Origin: Clostridium sp. Marseille-Q2269 | GTDB lineage: Bacteria; Bacillota; Clostridia; Clostridiales; Clostridiaceae | Direction: 5' to 3' | Assembly (NCBI RefSeq): GCF_943736985.1 | Contig: NZ_CALSFS010000020.1 | Coordinates: forward strand, 1-64,000 | DNA length: 64,000 nucleotides | In this document: piece after piece, positions 54,647-63,798 of the stretch | How positions within the stretch are numbered: the stretch's first letter is position 1 | How the letters are laid out: the number at the start of each line of letters is the position of its first letter | The notes under the pieces: generated by a model | Seen by the model: only the letters and a program-made list of their open reading frames with translations | What the model was told of the DNA's origin: nothing | The model's database searches: none | Position numbers and translations under genes: made by a program

Positions 54647-55336
54647 ATGAGAGGTAAAAGTACTACAGGAATTATATTTCTTTTTATAGGTTTAGGATTA
54701 TTTTTAGAAGCTTTAAATTTATGGGATTTTGAAAATATTATAGGTGTTTATTGGCCACTTATATTAATAATCATTGGGGCTAAAAAGCTTATAGAAAGAT
54801 CATCTTCTTATATAAACGGGATTATATTAATATTTTTAGGTGTACTTATACAGCTAAGAAATCTAGATATTTTATATAATGCTTCTAAATTCTTTTGGGC
54901 AGGTGTTTTTCTTTTAGTAGGTATTTATTTATTGTCTTGCAAAGAAGTATTTACATTAAGACATAAAGATTTTTTTAAATCAGGTAATGGAGAAGATACT
55001 ATAAAGGCAGGAGCATTATTTTCTTCATGCAAAAGTAGAAATTATTCTAAGGCATTTAAAGGTGGAAGTTTAACATCTTTATTTGGATCAGTAGAATTAG
55101 ATTTACTAGATGCTGACATGAGTCCAGCTGGTGCATATATAGATGCATTTGTTGGATTTGGTGGAATAAATATAGTTGTTCCAGAACATTGGAAGGTAGT
55201 TATAACTGGAATGCCAATAGCAGGTGGATTTAGTAATAAGACTAGGAATAGAGATACAAATGATGGGAGACCAATTTTAAAAATAAACTGCATAGCAATA
55301 TGTGGGGGAATGGATATAAAAAATTATTTTAATTAA
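54647..55336 (+). CDS. LiaF-like membrane protein
   Basis: 229 residues: four short membrane helices in the first 105 residues (a LiaI/LiaF-type region: GIIFLFIGLGLFLEALNLW, YWPLILIIIGAKKL, GIILIFLGVLIQL, FFWAGVFLLVGIYLL) and a C-terminal beta-helix-like domain (LTSLFGSVELDLLDAD, FVGFGGINIVVPEHWKV) of the cell-wall-active-antibiotics-response LiaF type. LiaF represses LiaRS-type envelope stress signalling in bacilli. No LiaRS pair is adjacent here. GGAGGAA precedes the ATG. Confidence 0.85.
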   Translation: MRGKSTTGIIFLFIGLGLFLEALNLWDFENIIGVYWPLILIIIGAKKLIERSSSYINGIILIFLGVLIQLRNLDILYNASKFFWAGVFLLVGIYLLSCKEVFTLRHKDFFKSGNGEDTIKAGALFSSCKSRNYSKAFKGGSLTSLFGSVELDLLDADMSPAGAYIDAFVGFGGINIVVPEHWKVVITGMPIAGGFSNKTRNRDTNDGRPILKINCIAICGGMDIKNYFN

Positions 55337-56741
55337 ATTATAATAGATAAATTAGTTTGATTTTACATTTTATTATAGTACAATAAAAAGTACAAATTAG
55401 TTTTACAATTTACTATATTTTTACAAATCAAATAAATTTATTTTAATTTATAGTATGTTCAAATAAGTATTATAGATTAATTTAACATTTTGTTATAGTA
55501 AATATCATAAATATATTTTAATTTTGACCATATTTTAATAAATATAAATAAATATTAGTACTATAATTTAGTACAAAATTAAGATCAGGAAGTCTGTTAG
55601 ATTGCCTGGTCTTAATTTTATAAATTAATACTTTGTTTTAATTAAAGTTAATATAAAAAATTATTTATTTTACTATATGTAAAAAATAAAAACAGTTTAT
55701 TTTTAAACATATTATTTGAAATATATTTAAAAATAATATTATAATTCATAATTTGAATAAATAATTATAAAGATTACGGGACAAAATATGAGGGAAGGGA
55801 ATTAATAATTACAGTAGAGTATCTTATGATATAAAAATATTAAAAAATTTTTAAAGGGTTAGATTTTATATGGTTTAATTGTTATAGAAATATTATTTTA
55901 ATATTTTTATAAACGGATATCTTTTTAAAGCTATATTAAATTTTATAAAATGGATTTAAATTTGATTAATATTTTTAGAATTTCTTCTGTCTACTAAAGG
56001 AAATGTAGAAGAAATATATAGCTAAATTCGAACCATATTTTTAAAAATTTTCTCACTACTAAAGTTATTGTAGAAGAAGGATGGATCTAAATCCAGTTAA
56101 CATTTTTAGAATTCATTATTTCTTTCAGATTTAATACCAAAAAATAATTATAATTAATTATTTTTTAGGGTTAATATGAAAGGTTAACTATAATTTATTG
56201 TTTCTTTTAAAGTTAGAGTAGAAGAATAAATGTAATTAATAGTTGTAGTTATAGAAACACTTACCAATGATAAAGTAGCAAAATTAAACTATTTTTCATT
56301 GCTATAGGATGAATTTAAATGCAGCTTTAAAAGGTTAGATGAAGTTTTGCGTATTGAGCTTTAGTGTATTATTAATATCCCTTCAATTTTATATTTTATA
56401 TAATTGTCTACATTTCTAAAAATATCTTTTCTTTAAGATGTTATATATAAAGTAACATACTGCTATCATAATAATTATGTATATTTTATTACAAATTAAT
56501 ACTACAGATTTGACAAAAACCTCTCATTATAATGAATATTTTTAATTTGATAAATTTTACCATTATACAATTTACAATTAAGTTATAATTAATTTATAAT
56601 AGAGTGTATTAACAAATATTCCAATGTAATTTATAAAATGTATTTAAGTTCTATAAAAATATTAATATTACAAATTATATTATTTATAGTATAATATTAT
56701 ATAATTTACTAATATTTTTTACATAATAGGGGGGAAGTTTT
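55337..56741. other. 1.4-kb gene-free, very AT-rich region with weak repeats
   Basis: No ORF with a ribosome site was found. The only strong site is the terminator at 55577. Three loose copies of CTACTAAAG-n-TGTAGAAGAA occur at about 55991, 56055 and 56208 (the third diverged), and TTTTTAGAATT precedes two of them. It may be the remains of an old repeat or lost gene, and it also holds the promoter of the chemoreceptor gene. Confidence 0.55.
55577..55620 (+). terminator. Terminator
   Basis: AAATTAAGATCAGG pairs with CCTGGTCTTAATTT (one G-T pair), ending in TTTTA. It is 240 bp after the LiaF-like gene and may end its transcript or a separate short RNA. Confidence 0.7.
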
Positions 56742-58748
56742 ATGAAAAATAAATATGGGAAAAGTAAAAGTATAAAATACATAATTTCTAGATTGCTTAT
56801 ATTTGTGGCTTTAATTCCTATAGTTATTATTGGGTTATATACTAACTATCAAGCTAGTAAATCTTTAAAGAGCGATTTTGAATCACTAACCAGGGATACT
56901 GTTGTTAATTTTAGAGATATGATTGCTCAAAAGAATAAGAGTAGTATTGAAACAGTCAATACTTTAGCACAAAATGAAGATGCTAAACATGTATTTAAAG
57001 ATAAGAAAAGTCCAACCTGGGTTTTTTATACATTAGAATCTTTTAGAAGTAATCATTCTGAAGTTACTAACATGTATTTAGGAACATCTAAAGGAACTAC
57101 TATAATATCTCCTAAAACTAATGTAGTTAACAATATTGATCCAAGAACAAGACCTTGGTATAAACAAGCTGTAGAAAACAAGGGACTAGCTATAATATCA
57201 GAACCATATAGAGATACTGCCGGAAGTAATAGTTTTATGGTAACTGTAGCTAAAGCTGTTACTGATGATAAAGATTCATTAGTGGGAGTAGTTGGCATGG
57301 ACATAAAATTAGATGATGTATCTGCTCTTCCACGAAAAACCCATATCGGTAAAAACGGATTTGTTGTAATAGCAGATAAAGATGGTTTAGTAATAGGAGA
57401 CAAAAATAAGGATAGACTAGATAAGAATATTAAACATTTAAATTGGCCTAAAGAGATATTAAATAAAGGAACTATAGATAAAATAAAAATAAATGGAGAA
57501 TATTATAAGGTTATAACAGAAAAAGAACCGGGTACATCTTGGAGTATTATAGGATTTTTGCCTTATAGCGAAATACAATCTCAACTTAACAAAAATTACT
57601 TAATTTTTGCTGTAGTAGCTATTTTATCTTTGATTGGCGCACTTGCATTAGGGGCGCTATTGTGTAAACAAATCACAAAACCTATAAAAAGAATAGAAAA
57701 TGTATTATCCTCCATGAAAACAGGAGATTTTACTAAAGATATAGACAAAAATGGAATCGTAATATATGAGATGGAACTTATTATGGAAGGAATTAATAAG
57801 GTAAGGGAAGAAACCGTTAAAATTTTGCAGAGTCTTAACAATGTTTCTAATAATGTAAAGGAATCTTCAGACCTTCTAAATAGTATAACAGAGCAATCAG
57901 AAATGGCAGGGAATGAAATAGTAAAAGTCGTACAAAACATAGCAGATGCTACTTCAGGTCAAGCTCAATCTATGGAAGGAAGCTTAAACTCTATAAGTGA
58001 TTTATCAGAAAAAGTAGAAACGTCTATGGAAAATTCTAAGGAGATGGTTACAGAATCTCATAAAGTAAGAGATGTTCTACATGATGGGGGACAAGCCATT
58101 ATTGGATTAAAAGATAAATTTAAGATTAACGCTTCATCCAATAAAGAATTGGCTGATAAGATTAATATATTAGCAGAAAGTTCAAATAAAATAAGTATAA
58201 TAACAGATACGATACAATCTATAACAGAGCAAACTTCTTTATTAGCTCTTAATGCTAGTATAGAATCAGCAAGAGCTGGAGAAGCAGGAAAAGGATTTGC
58301 TGTGGTTGCAGAAGAAGTAAGAAATTTAGCAGAACAATCTTCAATTTCAGCTTCAGAAATAGAAAATGTTGTTCATAACATAAATAAAGAAGTAAGAGAT
58401 ATACTAGACAAAATGAAAGAAACTATGGAACTTGAAAAAGATACTAATGATAAGGTAAATATTACAGATGATACATTTAATACTATAAAAGAATCTATAG
58501 ATAAATTAGAAAAGAGTATAAAAAATGTAAATGAATCTCAACAAATTATATACAATAATAAAAATGATATATTAAATAAAATAAATGAAGCATCCTCTGT
58601 TTCTGAGGAAATAGCCGCTACTACGGAAGAAATAACTGCTTCAGCAGAAGAACAGGCAGCAGGACTTAAAGAAGTTGTGGGATCTGCAGAAAAATTAAAT
58701 TCTTATTCAGATGAACTAGATTTATTAGTAAAACAATTTAAATTATAA
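56742..58748 (+). CDS. Methyl-accepting chemotaxis protein with dCACHE sensor
   Basis: 668 residues: TM1 about 15-34, extracellular double-CACHE domain about 38-275 ([16 protein letters not shown] is the typical CACHE motif), TM2 about 285-307, HAMP about 308-360 and cytoplasmic signalling domain about 390-660. The hairpin tip [20 protein letters not shown], then [16 protein letters not shown], binds CheA/CheW. dCACHE domains often bind amino acids, but the ligand here is unknown. GGGGGGA precedes the ATG. It stands alone. Confidence 0.94.
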   Translation: MKNKYGKSKSIKYIISRLLIFVALIPIVIIGLYTNYQASKSLKSDFESLTRDTVVNFRDMIAQKNKSSIETVNTLAQNEDAKHVFKDKKSPTWVFYTLESFRSNHSEVTNMYLGTSKGTTIISPKTNVVNNIDPRTRPWYKQAVENKGLAIISEPYRDTAGSNSFMVTVAKAVTDDKDSLVGVVGMDIKLDDVSALPRKTHIGKNGFVVIADKDGLVIGDKNKDRLDKNIKHLNWPKEILNKGTIDKIKINGEYYKVITEKEPGTSWSIIGFLPYSEIQSQLNKNYLIFAVVAILSLIGALALGALLCKQITKPIKRIENVLSSMKTGDFTKDIDKNGIVIYEMELIMEGINKVREETVKILQSLNNVSNNVKESSDLLNSITEQSEMAGNEIVKVVQNIADATSGQAQSMEGSLNSISDLSEKVETSMENSKEMVTESHKVRDVLHDGGQAIIGLKDKFKINASSNKELADKINILAESSNKISIITDTIQSITEQTSLLALNASIESARAGEAGKGFAVVAEEVRNLAEQSSISASEIENVVHNINKEVRDILDKMKETMELEKDTNDKVNITDDTFNTIKESIDKLEKSIKNVNESQQIIYNNKNDILNKINEASSVSEEIAATTEEITASAEEQAAGLKEVVGSAEKLNSYSDELDLLVKQFKL

Positions 58749-58758
58749 ATATAAAAAA

Positions 58759-58820
58759 GCTAGCAATAGGATTATTGCTAGCTCAGGCTGTTGATGAACA
58801 TGTTTTGTCAACAGCTTTTT
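58759..58820 (+). terminator. Double hairpin terminator after the chemoreceptor
   Basis: GCTAGCAATA/TATTGCTAGC (58759-58768 with 58773-58782), then GCTGTTGA/TCAACAGC (58787-58794 with 58808-58815), then TTTTT. Confidence 0.8.
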
Positions 58821-58852
58821 AAAATATCAATGTAACTGTTAGTAAAATTTAT

Positions 58853-60511
58853 TTACTTTTTTAATAATTTAATTTCACTTAATAAATTTATATATTCATT
58901 ATTTAAATTTTCTCTAACTATAGAATCTTTCTCTATAGATAGTTCTGAAATGATTTTTGAAAGTCTAGTTTCTAATACTAATAATTTTTCTTTTTTCTTA
59001 CGATCATCAGTGTCTTCTTGTTTTTTAGCTCTATAGTTTGATTTTTCTTCAATGAATTCTTTATAAGTACCTGAAAAACAATTTAGATTATTATCTTTTA
59101 TTTCAATTATATAATCACATATGTTAGAAATAAAAGCTCTATCATGAGACACCATTACCAAGGTTTTATCTGTATTAATGAGGGCTTTTTCTAAAGCCTC
59201 AATAGATTTGATGTCTAAATAATTAGTAGGTTCATCTAAAATTAAAGTGTTGGTATCACTTAAAATTATTTTGCAAAGGGCAACTTTAACCTTTTCTCCA
59301 CCACTTAATACAGAAATTGGTTTGTATACAGTATCTCCTTTAAATCCAAATCCATCTAGACTAATTCTTATAAAGCTTTCATCATAAGAACTAGTTGATT
59401 TTATATTATCCAATATTGGTTTGTTTTTAGCTAGAATGCTTTGACTTTGATCAAAATATCCTATAGAAATATATTTTGATAATTTTATATTTTCACTATC
59501 TTTTTTTAATATTTCTTTTAATAAAGTTGTTTTCCCACAGCCGTTTTTACCAATAATAGCTGCTTTTTTGCCGTTTTTTATTTTAAAATTACCATCTTTT
59601 ATAAGGAGTTTTTTACCTATAAATAAATCTAAATCTCTTACTTCTATTACTGTTTTGGAAGGCATTTTATTGCTTTCATTTATTTTTATTCTAATATCTT
59701 TAGTGGAAGTAGGCTTTTCTTTTGTTTCAAGATGATTGATTCTACTTTTTAAAGACTTTATATTTCCATCTAAGTGTTTTTTTGATTTTTGATCTCCCAT
59801 TTTGAAAAGTCTAGCTTCTGAGTTTCCCATTCTTTTAGGGGTTTTTTTTATAGAATCTTTCTTATTTTTTTTTGCGATAATGGTTTGTTCAAGTCTTTTC
59901 TTTTCATTTATATATTCTTTATATTCTCTTTCTTGAGATTCTACTTCTTGGGATTTTAGTTCAAGATATTTTGAATAGCTACATTTATATAATTTAATTT
60001 TTCCGTTTTCTATTTCTAATATATTATTACAAAGATTATTTAAAAAATCTCTATCGTGAGAAACTAATAAAAGTCCTCCTTCATACTCACTTATAAGTTT
60101 TTCAATGTTTTTTATAGTATTAGTATCAAGATTAGCTGTAGGTTCATCGGCTATAAGAAAGTTGCTATTAGAACTAAGAGCTTCATTAATTCTAATTTTT
60201 ACTTTTTCTCCACCGGACAACAAATCATTATAACTATTAGGTACATCTAATATACTTTTAATTTTTCCATCTTTAGAATCACCGCAATAATTTTCACTTT
60301 GGCTTATGTATGAATAATTAGCATCTACGTATATTTTACCTTCATCCACATCTATTTCACCTAATATAATTTTGATAAGAGTTGTTTTGCCAGCTCCATT
60401 TTCTCCAACAACACCAACTCTATCATTTTCCTTTATTTCTAAATTGTCTATATCTAATATTAACTTATTTCCATAATATTTTTTTACTTTATCTAATTTT
60501 ATTGATAACAT
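58853..60511 (-). CDS. ABC-F family ATPase (probable ribosome-protection type)
   Basis: 552 residues from the ATG at 60511, just after AAGGAGGG. Two ABC domains without membrane parts: Walker A GENGAGKTT (36-44), signature LLSGGE, Walker B FLIADEPT, then second Walker A IGKNGCGKTT and signature VLSGGEKVK. The interdomain linker carries KKTPKRMGNSEARLFKMG, as in antibiotic-resistance ABC-F proteins (Vga/Lsa/CplR-like). It would bind the ribosomal E site and dislodge lincosamide, streptogramin A or pleuromutilin-type drugs. Resistance is inferred, not shown. Confidence 0.85.
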   Translation of the reverse strand: MLSIKLDKVKKYYGNKLILDIDNLEIKENDRVGVVGENGAGKTTLIKIILGEIDVDEGKIYVDANYSYISQSENYCGDSKDGKIKSILDVPNSYNDLLSGGEKVKIRINEALSSNSNFLIADEPTANLDTNTIKNIEKLISEYEGGLLLVSHDRDFLNNLCNNILEIENGKIKLYKCSYSKYLELKSQEVESQEREYKEYINEKKRLEQTIIAKKNKKDSIKKTPKRMGNSEARLFKMGDQKSKKHLDGNIKSLKSRINHLETKEKPTSTKDIRIKINESNKMPSKTVIEVRDLDLFIGKKLLIKDGNFKIKNGKKAAIIGKNGCGKTTLLKEILKKDSENIKLSKYISIGYFDQSQSILAKNKPILDNIKSTSSYDESFIRISLDGFGFKGDTVYKPISVLSGGEKVKVALCKIILSDTNTLILDEPTNYLDIKSIEALEKALINTDKTLVMVSHDRAFISNICDYIIEIKDNNLNCFSGTYKEFIEEKSNYRAKKQEDTDDRKKKEKLLVLETRLSKIISELSIEKDSIVRENLNNEYINLLSEIKLLKK

Positions 60512-60526
60512 AAAAAATCCCTCCTT

Positions 60527-60604
60527 AAAATTTAGGAGAGAGCATATAATAATTCCACAAAAAAGGTGCACCACGCCTAAGAATAATTTACTCTCTCAAA
60601 TTTT
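60527..60604 (-). promoter_or_regulatory. Leader hairpin before the ABC-F gene
   Basis: On the minus strand AAAATTTGAGAGAG (60604-60591) pairs with CTCTCTCCTAAATTTT (60542-60527), the latter ending just before the AAGGAGGG site. Between them is GGCGTGGTGCACC followed by TTTTTT, a possible weak terminator. The 5' arm overlaps the end of the putative leader ORF, as in ribosome-mediated attenuation. Confidence 0.55.
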
Positions 60605-60661
60605 AAGTACAACAAAAAATCCTAATTTCATAGAATCTCTAAAATCATTTGAATTTGTCAT
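60596..60661 (-). CDS. Putative 21-residue leader peptide of the ABC-F gene
   Basis: An ATG at 60661 opens 21 codons (MTNSNDFRDSMKLGFFVVLKI) ending TGA at 60596. The ribosome site is weak (TTAAGT). It lies in a leader of about 200 nt with a likely promoter near 60745 (TTACAA...TATAAT). Its last codons overlap the 5' arm of the leader hairpin. Drug-stalled translation could open the hairpin. Its role is inferred from position. Confidence 0.45.
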   Translation of the reverse strand: MTNSNDFRDSMKLGFFVVLKI

Positions 60662-60805
60662 ACTTAATAAAATAAAAGTGTAAATTACATTCTCATTGAT
60701 GAAAATACCTCGTTCTTTCTTTAATTTATTTTATTATAACATATAATTGTAATTTTAAAAATAAATTCATGAGATTAATTATATATTTACCCATATAATC
60801 TAAAT

Positions 60806-60853
60806 ATTACATAGAAATTAAGAAAAATCTAAATTTCTTAATTTCTATGTAAT
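60806..60853. repeat. Perfect 20-bp inverted repeat without T-tract
   Basis: ATTACATAGAAATTAAGAAA at 60806-60825 is fully complementary to 60834-60853, 8-nt loop. It lies in the divergent gap between the ABC-F leader and mscL. Neither exit has a clear T-run, so it is a poor terminator candidate. Confidence 0.7.
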
Positions 60854-61075
60854 AGGATAAATAGTTTTTAGAATAATATAAGAGGGTCACATTTTTTCAC
60901 TTATAAAATAAAGAATAGTTTACTAATTATATTATAAAAATAATAGATAAATCCTTCTTTATTATCAATATCAGTTACAATTTATATGTATTTTACCAGT
61001 ATAAAACCATTGAAAAGAAAGAATCCTTATTATAATATACATAATAGTTCATAGTTCAAAATGGAGGTCTTAATT

Positions 61076-61480
61076 TTGAAAAAGATAATTAAAGAATTCA
61101 AAGAATTTGCAGTAAAGGGGAATGCCATTGAACTAGCAGTGGGAGTAGTTATAGGTGGAGCCTTTGGTAAAATAGTAACTTCTTTAGTAGAGGATATTAT
61201 AATGCCTTTAGTAGGGGTATTAATAGGTGGCATAGATTTTACAAGCTTAAAATTTTCCATAAGATTTTCAAATAGTGCAGTGGTTTCTATAAAGTACGGT
61301 AATTTTATACAAGTATCAGTAAATTTTTTAGTAATATCCTTTTCTATTTTTCTGTTTATTAAATTAATAAATAGTTTTAAAAACAAAGAAGAGAAAGTTA
61401 AAGAAGAACCTAAAATTAGCAATGAAGAGATACTATTAAAAGAAATAAGAGATATATTAAAGGAAAATAACAATCAATAG
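61076..61480 (+). CDS. mscL: Large-conductance mechanosensitive channel
   Basis: 134 residues. TTG 61076 is 7 nt after GGAGGT; the ATG at 61061 lies in that site. The family core FKEFAVKGNAIELAVGVVIGGAFGKIVTSLVEDIIMPLVG is typical: N-terminal amphipathic helix, TM1, periplasmic loop, TM2 (about 73-94) and a charged cytoplasmic bundle. It opens under membrane tension to release solutes during osmotic downshock. Confidence 0.95.
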   Translation: MKKIIKEFKEFAVKGNAIELAVGVVIGGAFGKIVTSLVEDIIMPLVGVLIGGIDFTSLKFSIRFSNSAVVSIKYGNFIQVSVNFLVISFSIFLFIKLINSFKNKEEKVKEEPKISNEEILLKEIRDILKENNNQ

Positions 61481-61653
61481 TTTTTATTATATATAATTAC
61501 TAACTCTAAATAAATTATTTATAGTTAATCTGCCTATAGTGGCAATTGAAGCTGTAATTTGTATAGTAATATTTAAATTAATACTTGTTGAAAGGTTATT
61601 AAAGAGTATGAATTCTAAATCTCAAGTTTCAGTTGAAAGTTAAAATTGAAACA

Positions 61654-61685
61654 GGGTATTTCAATGTTTGAAATACCCCTTTATT
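61654..61685 (+). terminator. Terminator after mscL
   Basis: GGGTATTTCA/TGAAATACCC (61654-61663 with 61669-61678), then CTTTATTATA. It is about 170 bp after the stop. Confidence 0.7.
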
Positions 61686-61735
61686 ATATTAAAAACTTGA
61701 CAGGCTATTTAAAGTCAAAAATTATTTAGTGTATT

Positions 61736-61969
61736 TTATCGGCGGCAAAATAGACCGAGCAATATTAAAGCTAATACTGGATTATTGAAACCACTGCCGC
61801 AACTGTTGCCACAGCCACAGTTATTGCCCCAGCCACAGCTGTTGTTACCAAAGCAACCATCGAATAATCCACAAGAGTTATTGCCACAGTTATTACATCC
61901 GCAACTTGGTCCGCAACATTCGTACTTTTCATAATTACAGCATTTGTGTTTATGATGTTTGTGTCCCAT
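61736..61969 (-). CDS. Cys/Gly/Asn-rich small protein, possible spore-coat component
   Basis: 77 residues. It starts MGHKHHKHKCCNYEKYECC, then GCNNCGNNSCG and NNSCGWGNNCGCGNSCG repeats, and ends in a short hydrophobic segment NPVLALILLGLFCRR. About one residue in five is Cys. It resembles exosporium/coat proteins in composition only. GAGGTGA precedes the ATG, and a sigma-K-like promoter lies upstream. The hydrophobic end suggests membrane or coat insertion. Confidence 0.75.
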   Translation of the reverse strand: MGHKHHKHKCCNYEKYECCGPSCGCNNCGNNSCGLFDGCFGNNSCGWGNNCGCGNSCGSGFNNPVLALILLGLFCRR

Positions 61970-62031
61970 TTTATCACCTCAGTTTAAAGCGTTAGAATTG
62001 TGTACCAAGATATTATCTTTAGTTATAATAG

Positions 62032-62058
62032 TAATATATGAGGAATATGAAAAAATGT
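62032..62058 (-). promoter_or_regulatory. Sigma-K-like promoter of the Cys-rich gene
   Basis: On the minus strand AC, 16-bp spacer, CATATATTA (fits AC-N16/17-CATAnnnTA). It lies about 65-90 bp before the ATG. If real, it implies late mother-cell expression during sporulation. Confidence 0.4.
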
Positions 62059-62168
62059 TACCTTATATTATACCGGTTTCAGGTAGCTATTGAAAAAAAG
62101 TTATTATTTATATACAATAAAGATTGTCTGATTATGCAAAATAAAATATACAGAATAGGAGAATGATT

Positions 62169-63311
62169 GTGAGTTGTAATAATATACAAGAATTAAATGA
62201 AAAAAATAATTTAGAAGAATTATTAAATAACTTAACTAAAAATGATTTAACAGATATAAGAAAATCATTAGATATAAAGGGTGCGAGTAAATTAAATAAA
62301 AAAGAATTAGTTAAAGCTTTAGAAGATGAATTACATGGTAATCTAGATAAAATAATGAGTAATATTGGGTTTTATGAGTATATTTTTCTAGATAGATATT
62401 TTGAACAAGTAGAATACGTAAATAAAAATATAAAAAAATTTGATAATGCCATATGTGATTTAAAGAAAAAAGGTCTAATATTTACTATACATAGAGATGA
62501 AAATAAAGTTGTTACTATACCACAAGAGTTAGAAGATAGTATAAGAGAGAATTTGGTAAATAATGAAGATTTTGATTTAGGGTTCTATATATCAAAAGAT
62601 ATACTTAAGATAGTACAGGTTTTACTGCATCATTATGGAGCTATAAGTTTAGATGAATTGTATAAAATCATATATGAAATGTCTTCTAATTTAAAGTACG
62701 GAAAAGATGGGAAAACAGAAATAGAATTTGATAAAAATTATTTGACTAATTTATTAAGTGATAATAATAGAAGCTATTATGGAATAAAAAAACAAGATAA
62801 TGTTTATTATGTGGAGGATGTAATTAATTTATCTTATGTTTTGCAGGGACATAAAGCAGTACAATATCTAGATTATAAAGAACTAAGTATTAATAGCATA
62901 AAAAAATTTAATAAAGAAGAGTTTTATATAAAACCACTAGAAAAATTGAAGAAATATATGGAAAACAACTTAAATATTAAACCAGAAAAATTGAATGAAA
63001 TATTATATCATGTAAGCTGTCTTATGAAAAATGCTTTTTCTGTAGATTATATATTTGAAGATGTAAAGGGAAGAGTGTATCTAAAGAGTGAAAAAATCGA
63101 AATAAACATAAAAGATATTATAACTGAAATAAACAATAATATTGATAAATGGTGTTTAAGAGGGTATAGTGTAACTGAAATAAAATCTAAAGAAGATAAA
63201 TTATATAAAAAAGTAGACAAAGAACATCATAAAGGCAAAATAGGTAGAAATGATCCATGTCCTTGTGGTAGCGGTAAAAAGTATAAAAAATGTTGCTTAA
63301 ATAATAAATAG
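62169..63311 (+). CDS. SEC-C zinc-motif protein with N-terminal SAP/Rho-N-like domain
   Basis: About 380 residues. GTG 62169 is about 7 nt after AGGAG; the ATG at 62163 is only 1-2 nt from it. The N-terminal part, LLNNLTKNDLTDIRKSLDI and LNKKELVKALEDEL, looks like a Rho-N/SAP-type DNA/RNA-binding helix-extended-helix. The middle is unrecognised, with winged-helix-like segments. The C-terminus is a SEC-C motif GRNDPCPCGSGKKYKKCC that binds zinc, as in SecA. The role is unknown. It stands alone. Confidence 0.8.
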   Translation: MSCNNIQELNEKNNLEELLNNLTKNDLTDIRKSLDIKGASKLNKKELVKALEDELHGNLDKIMSNIGFYEYIFLDRYFEQVEYVNKNIKKFDNAICDLKKKGLIFTIHRDENKVVTIPQELEDSIRENLVNNEDFDLGFYISKDILKIVQVLLHHYGAISLDELYKIIYEMSSNLKYGKDGKTEIEFDKNYLTNLLSDNNRSYYGIKKQDNVYYVEDVINLSYVLQGHKAVQYLDYKELSINSIKKFNKEEFYIKPLEKLKKYMENNLNIKPEKLNEILYHVSCLMKNAFSVDYIFEDVKGRVYLKSEKIEINIKDIITEINNNIDKWCLRGYSVTEIKSKEDKLYKKVDKEHHKGKIGRNDPCPCGSGKKYKKCCLNNK

Positions 63312-63337
63312 GCTTATAAACTAATTCACATTGAATA

Positions 63338-63391
63338 AAAAGCATCCTATAGAGTAGACTTTACCAGTGGTCTACTCTATAGGATGCTTTT
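63338..63391 (+). terminator. Terminator after the SEC-C gene
   Basis: A perfect 22-bp stem (63338-63359 with 63370-63391) containing AAAAGCATCCTATAGAGTAG, 10-nt loop. Confidence 0.9.
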
Positions 63392-63798
63392 ATATATTGA
63401 GATATAGTAATTTATAAGATTTTAAAAATAAATATTATATTGGAAAAAAGTACAAACAAGAATACATTGACAACACCACGAGACTAGTGTACTATTTAAA
63501 TATAACAGTAGTATTCTAAAAATTACATTAAACTTACTGTTATATTTATAAAATATAAGATAAAAATTGGAAAAGGATATATGAGATAAGACAGACAGTA
63601 GACTTAACTTATAATTATTTAGTAATGTACAAAAGAAGGATTATGGAGGGCTATTGTGAACAGAAGGTTAGCAATATATATTTAGGTTATAGTCGCACTT
63701 AGTGATATAAAGTAAGACAGTAAAAGGTATATGAAGTAAGAGTAACAGTATATAACTATGCTTAGGCTATATAAGGCAAGAATTTTGGAGGTGACATT
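63392..63798 (+). promoter_or_regulatory. Promoter and long leader of the GntR gene
   Basis: TTGACA (63467-63472), 17-bp spacer, TACTAT (63490-63495). An inverted repeat TAAATATAACAGTA/TACTGTTATATTTA (63497-63510 with 63535-63548) overlaps the likely start and may be an autoregulatory operator. A 9-codon mini-ORF (GTG 63656 to TAG 63685) follows a perfect GGAGGG site. The rest of the roughly 300-nt leader shows no clear feature. Confidence 0.6.
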
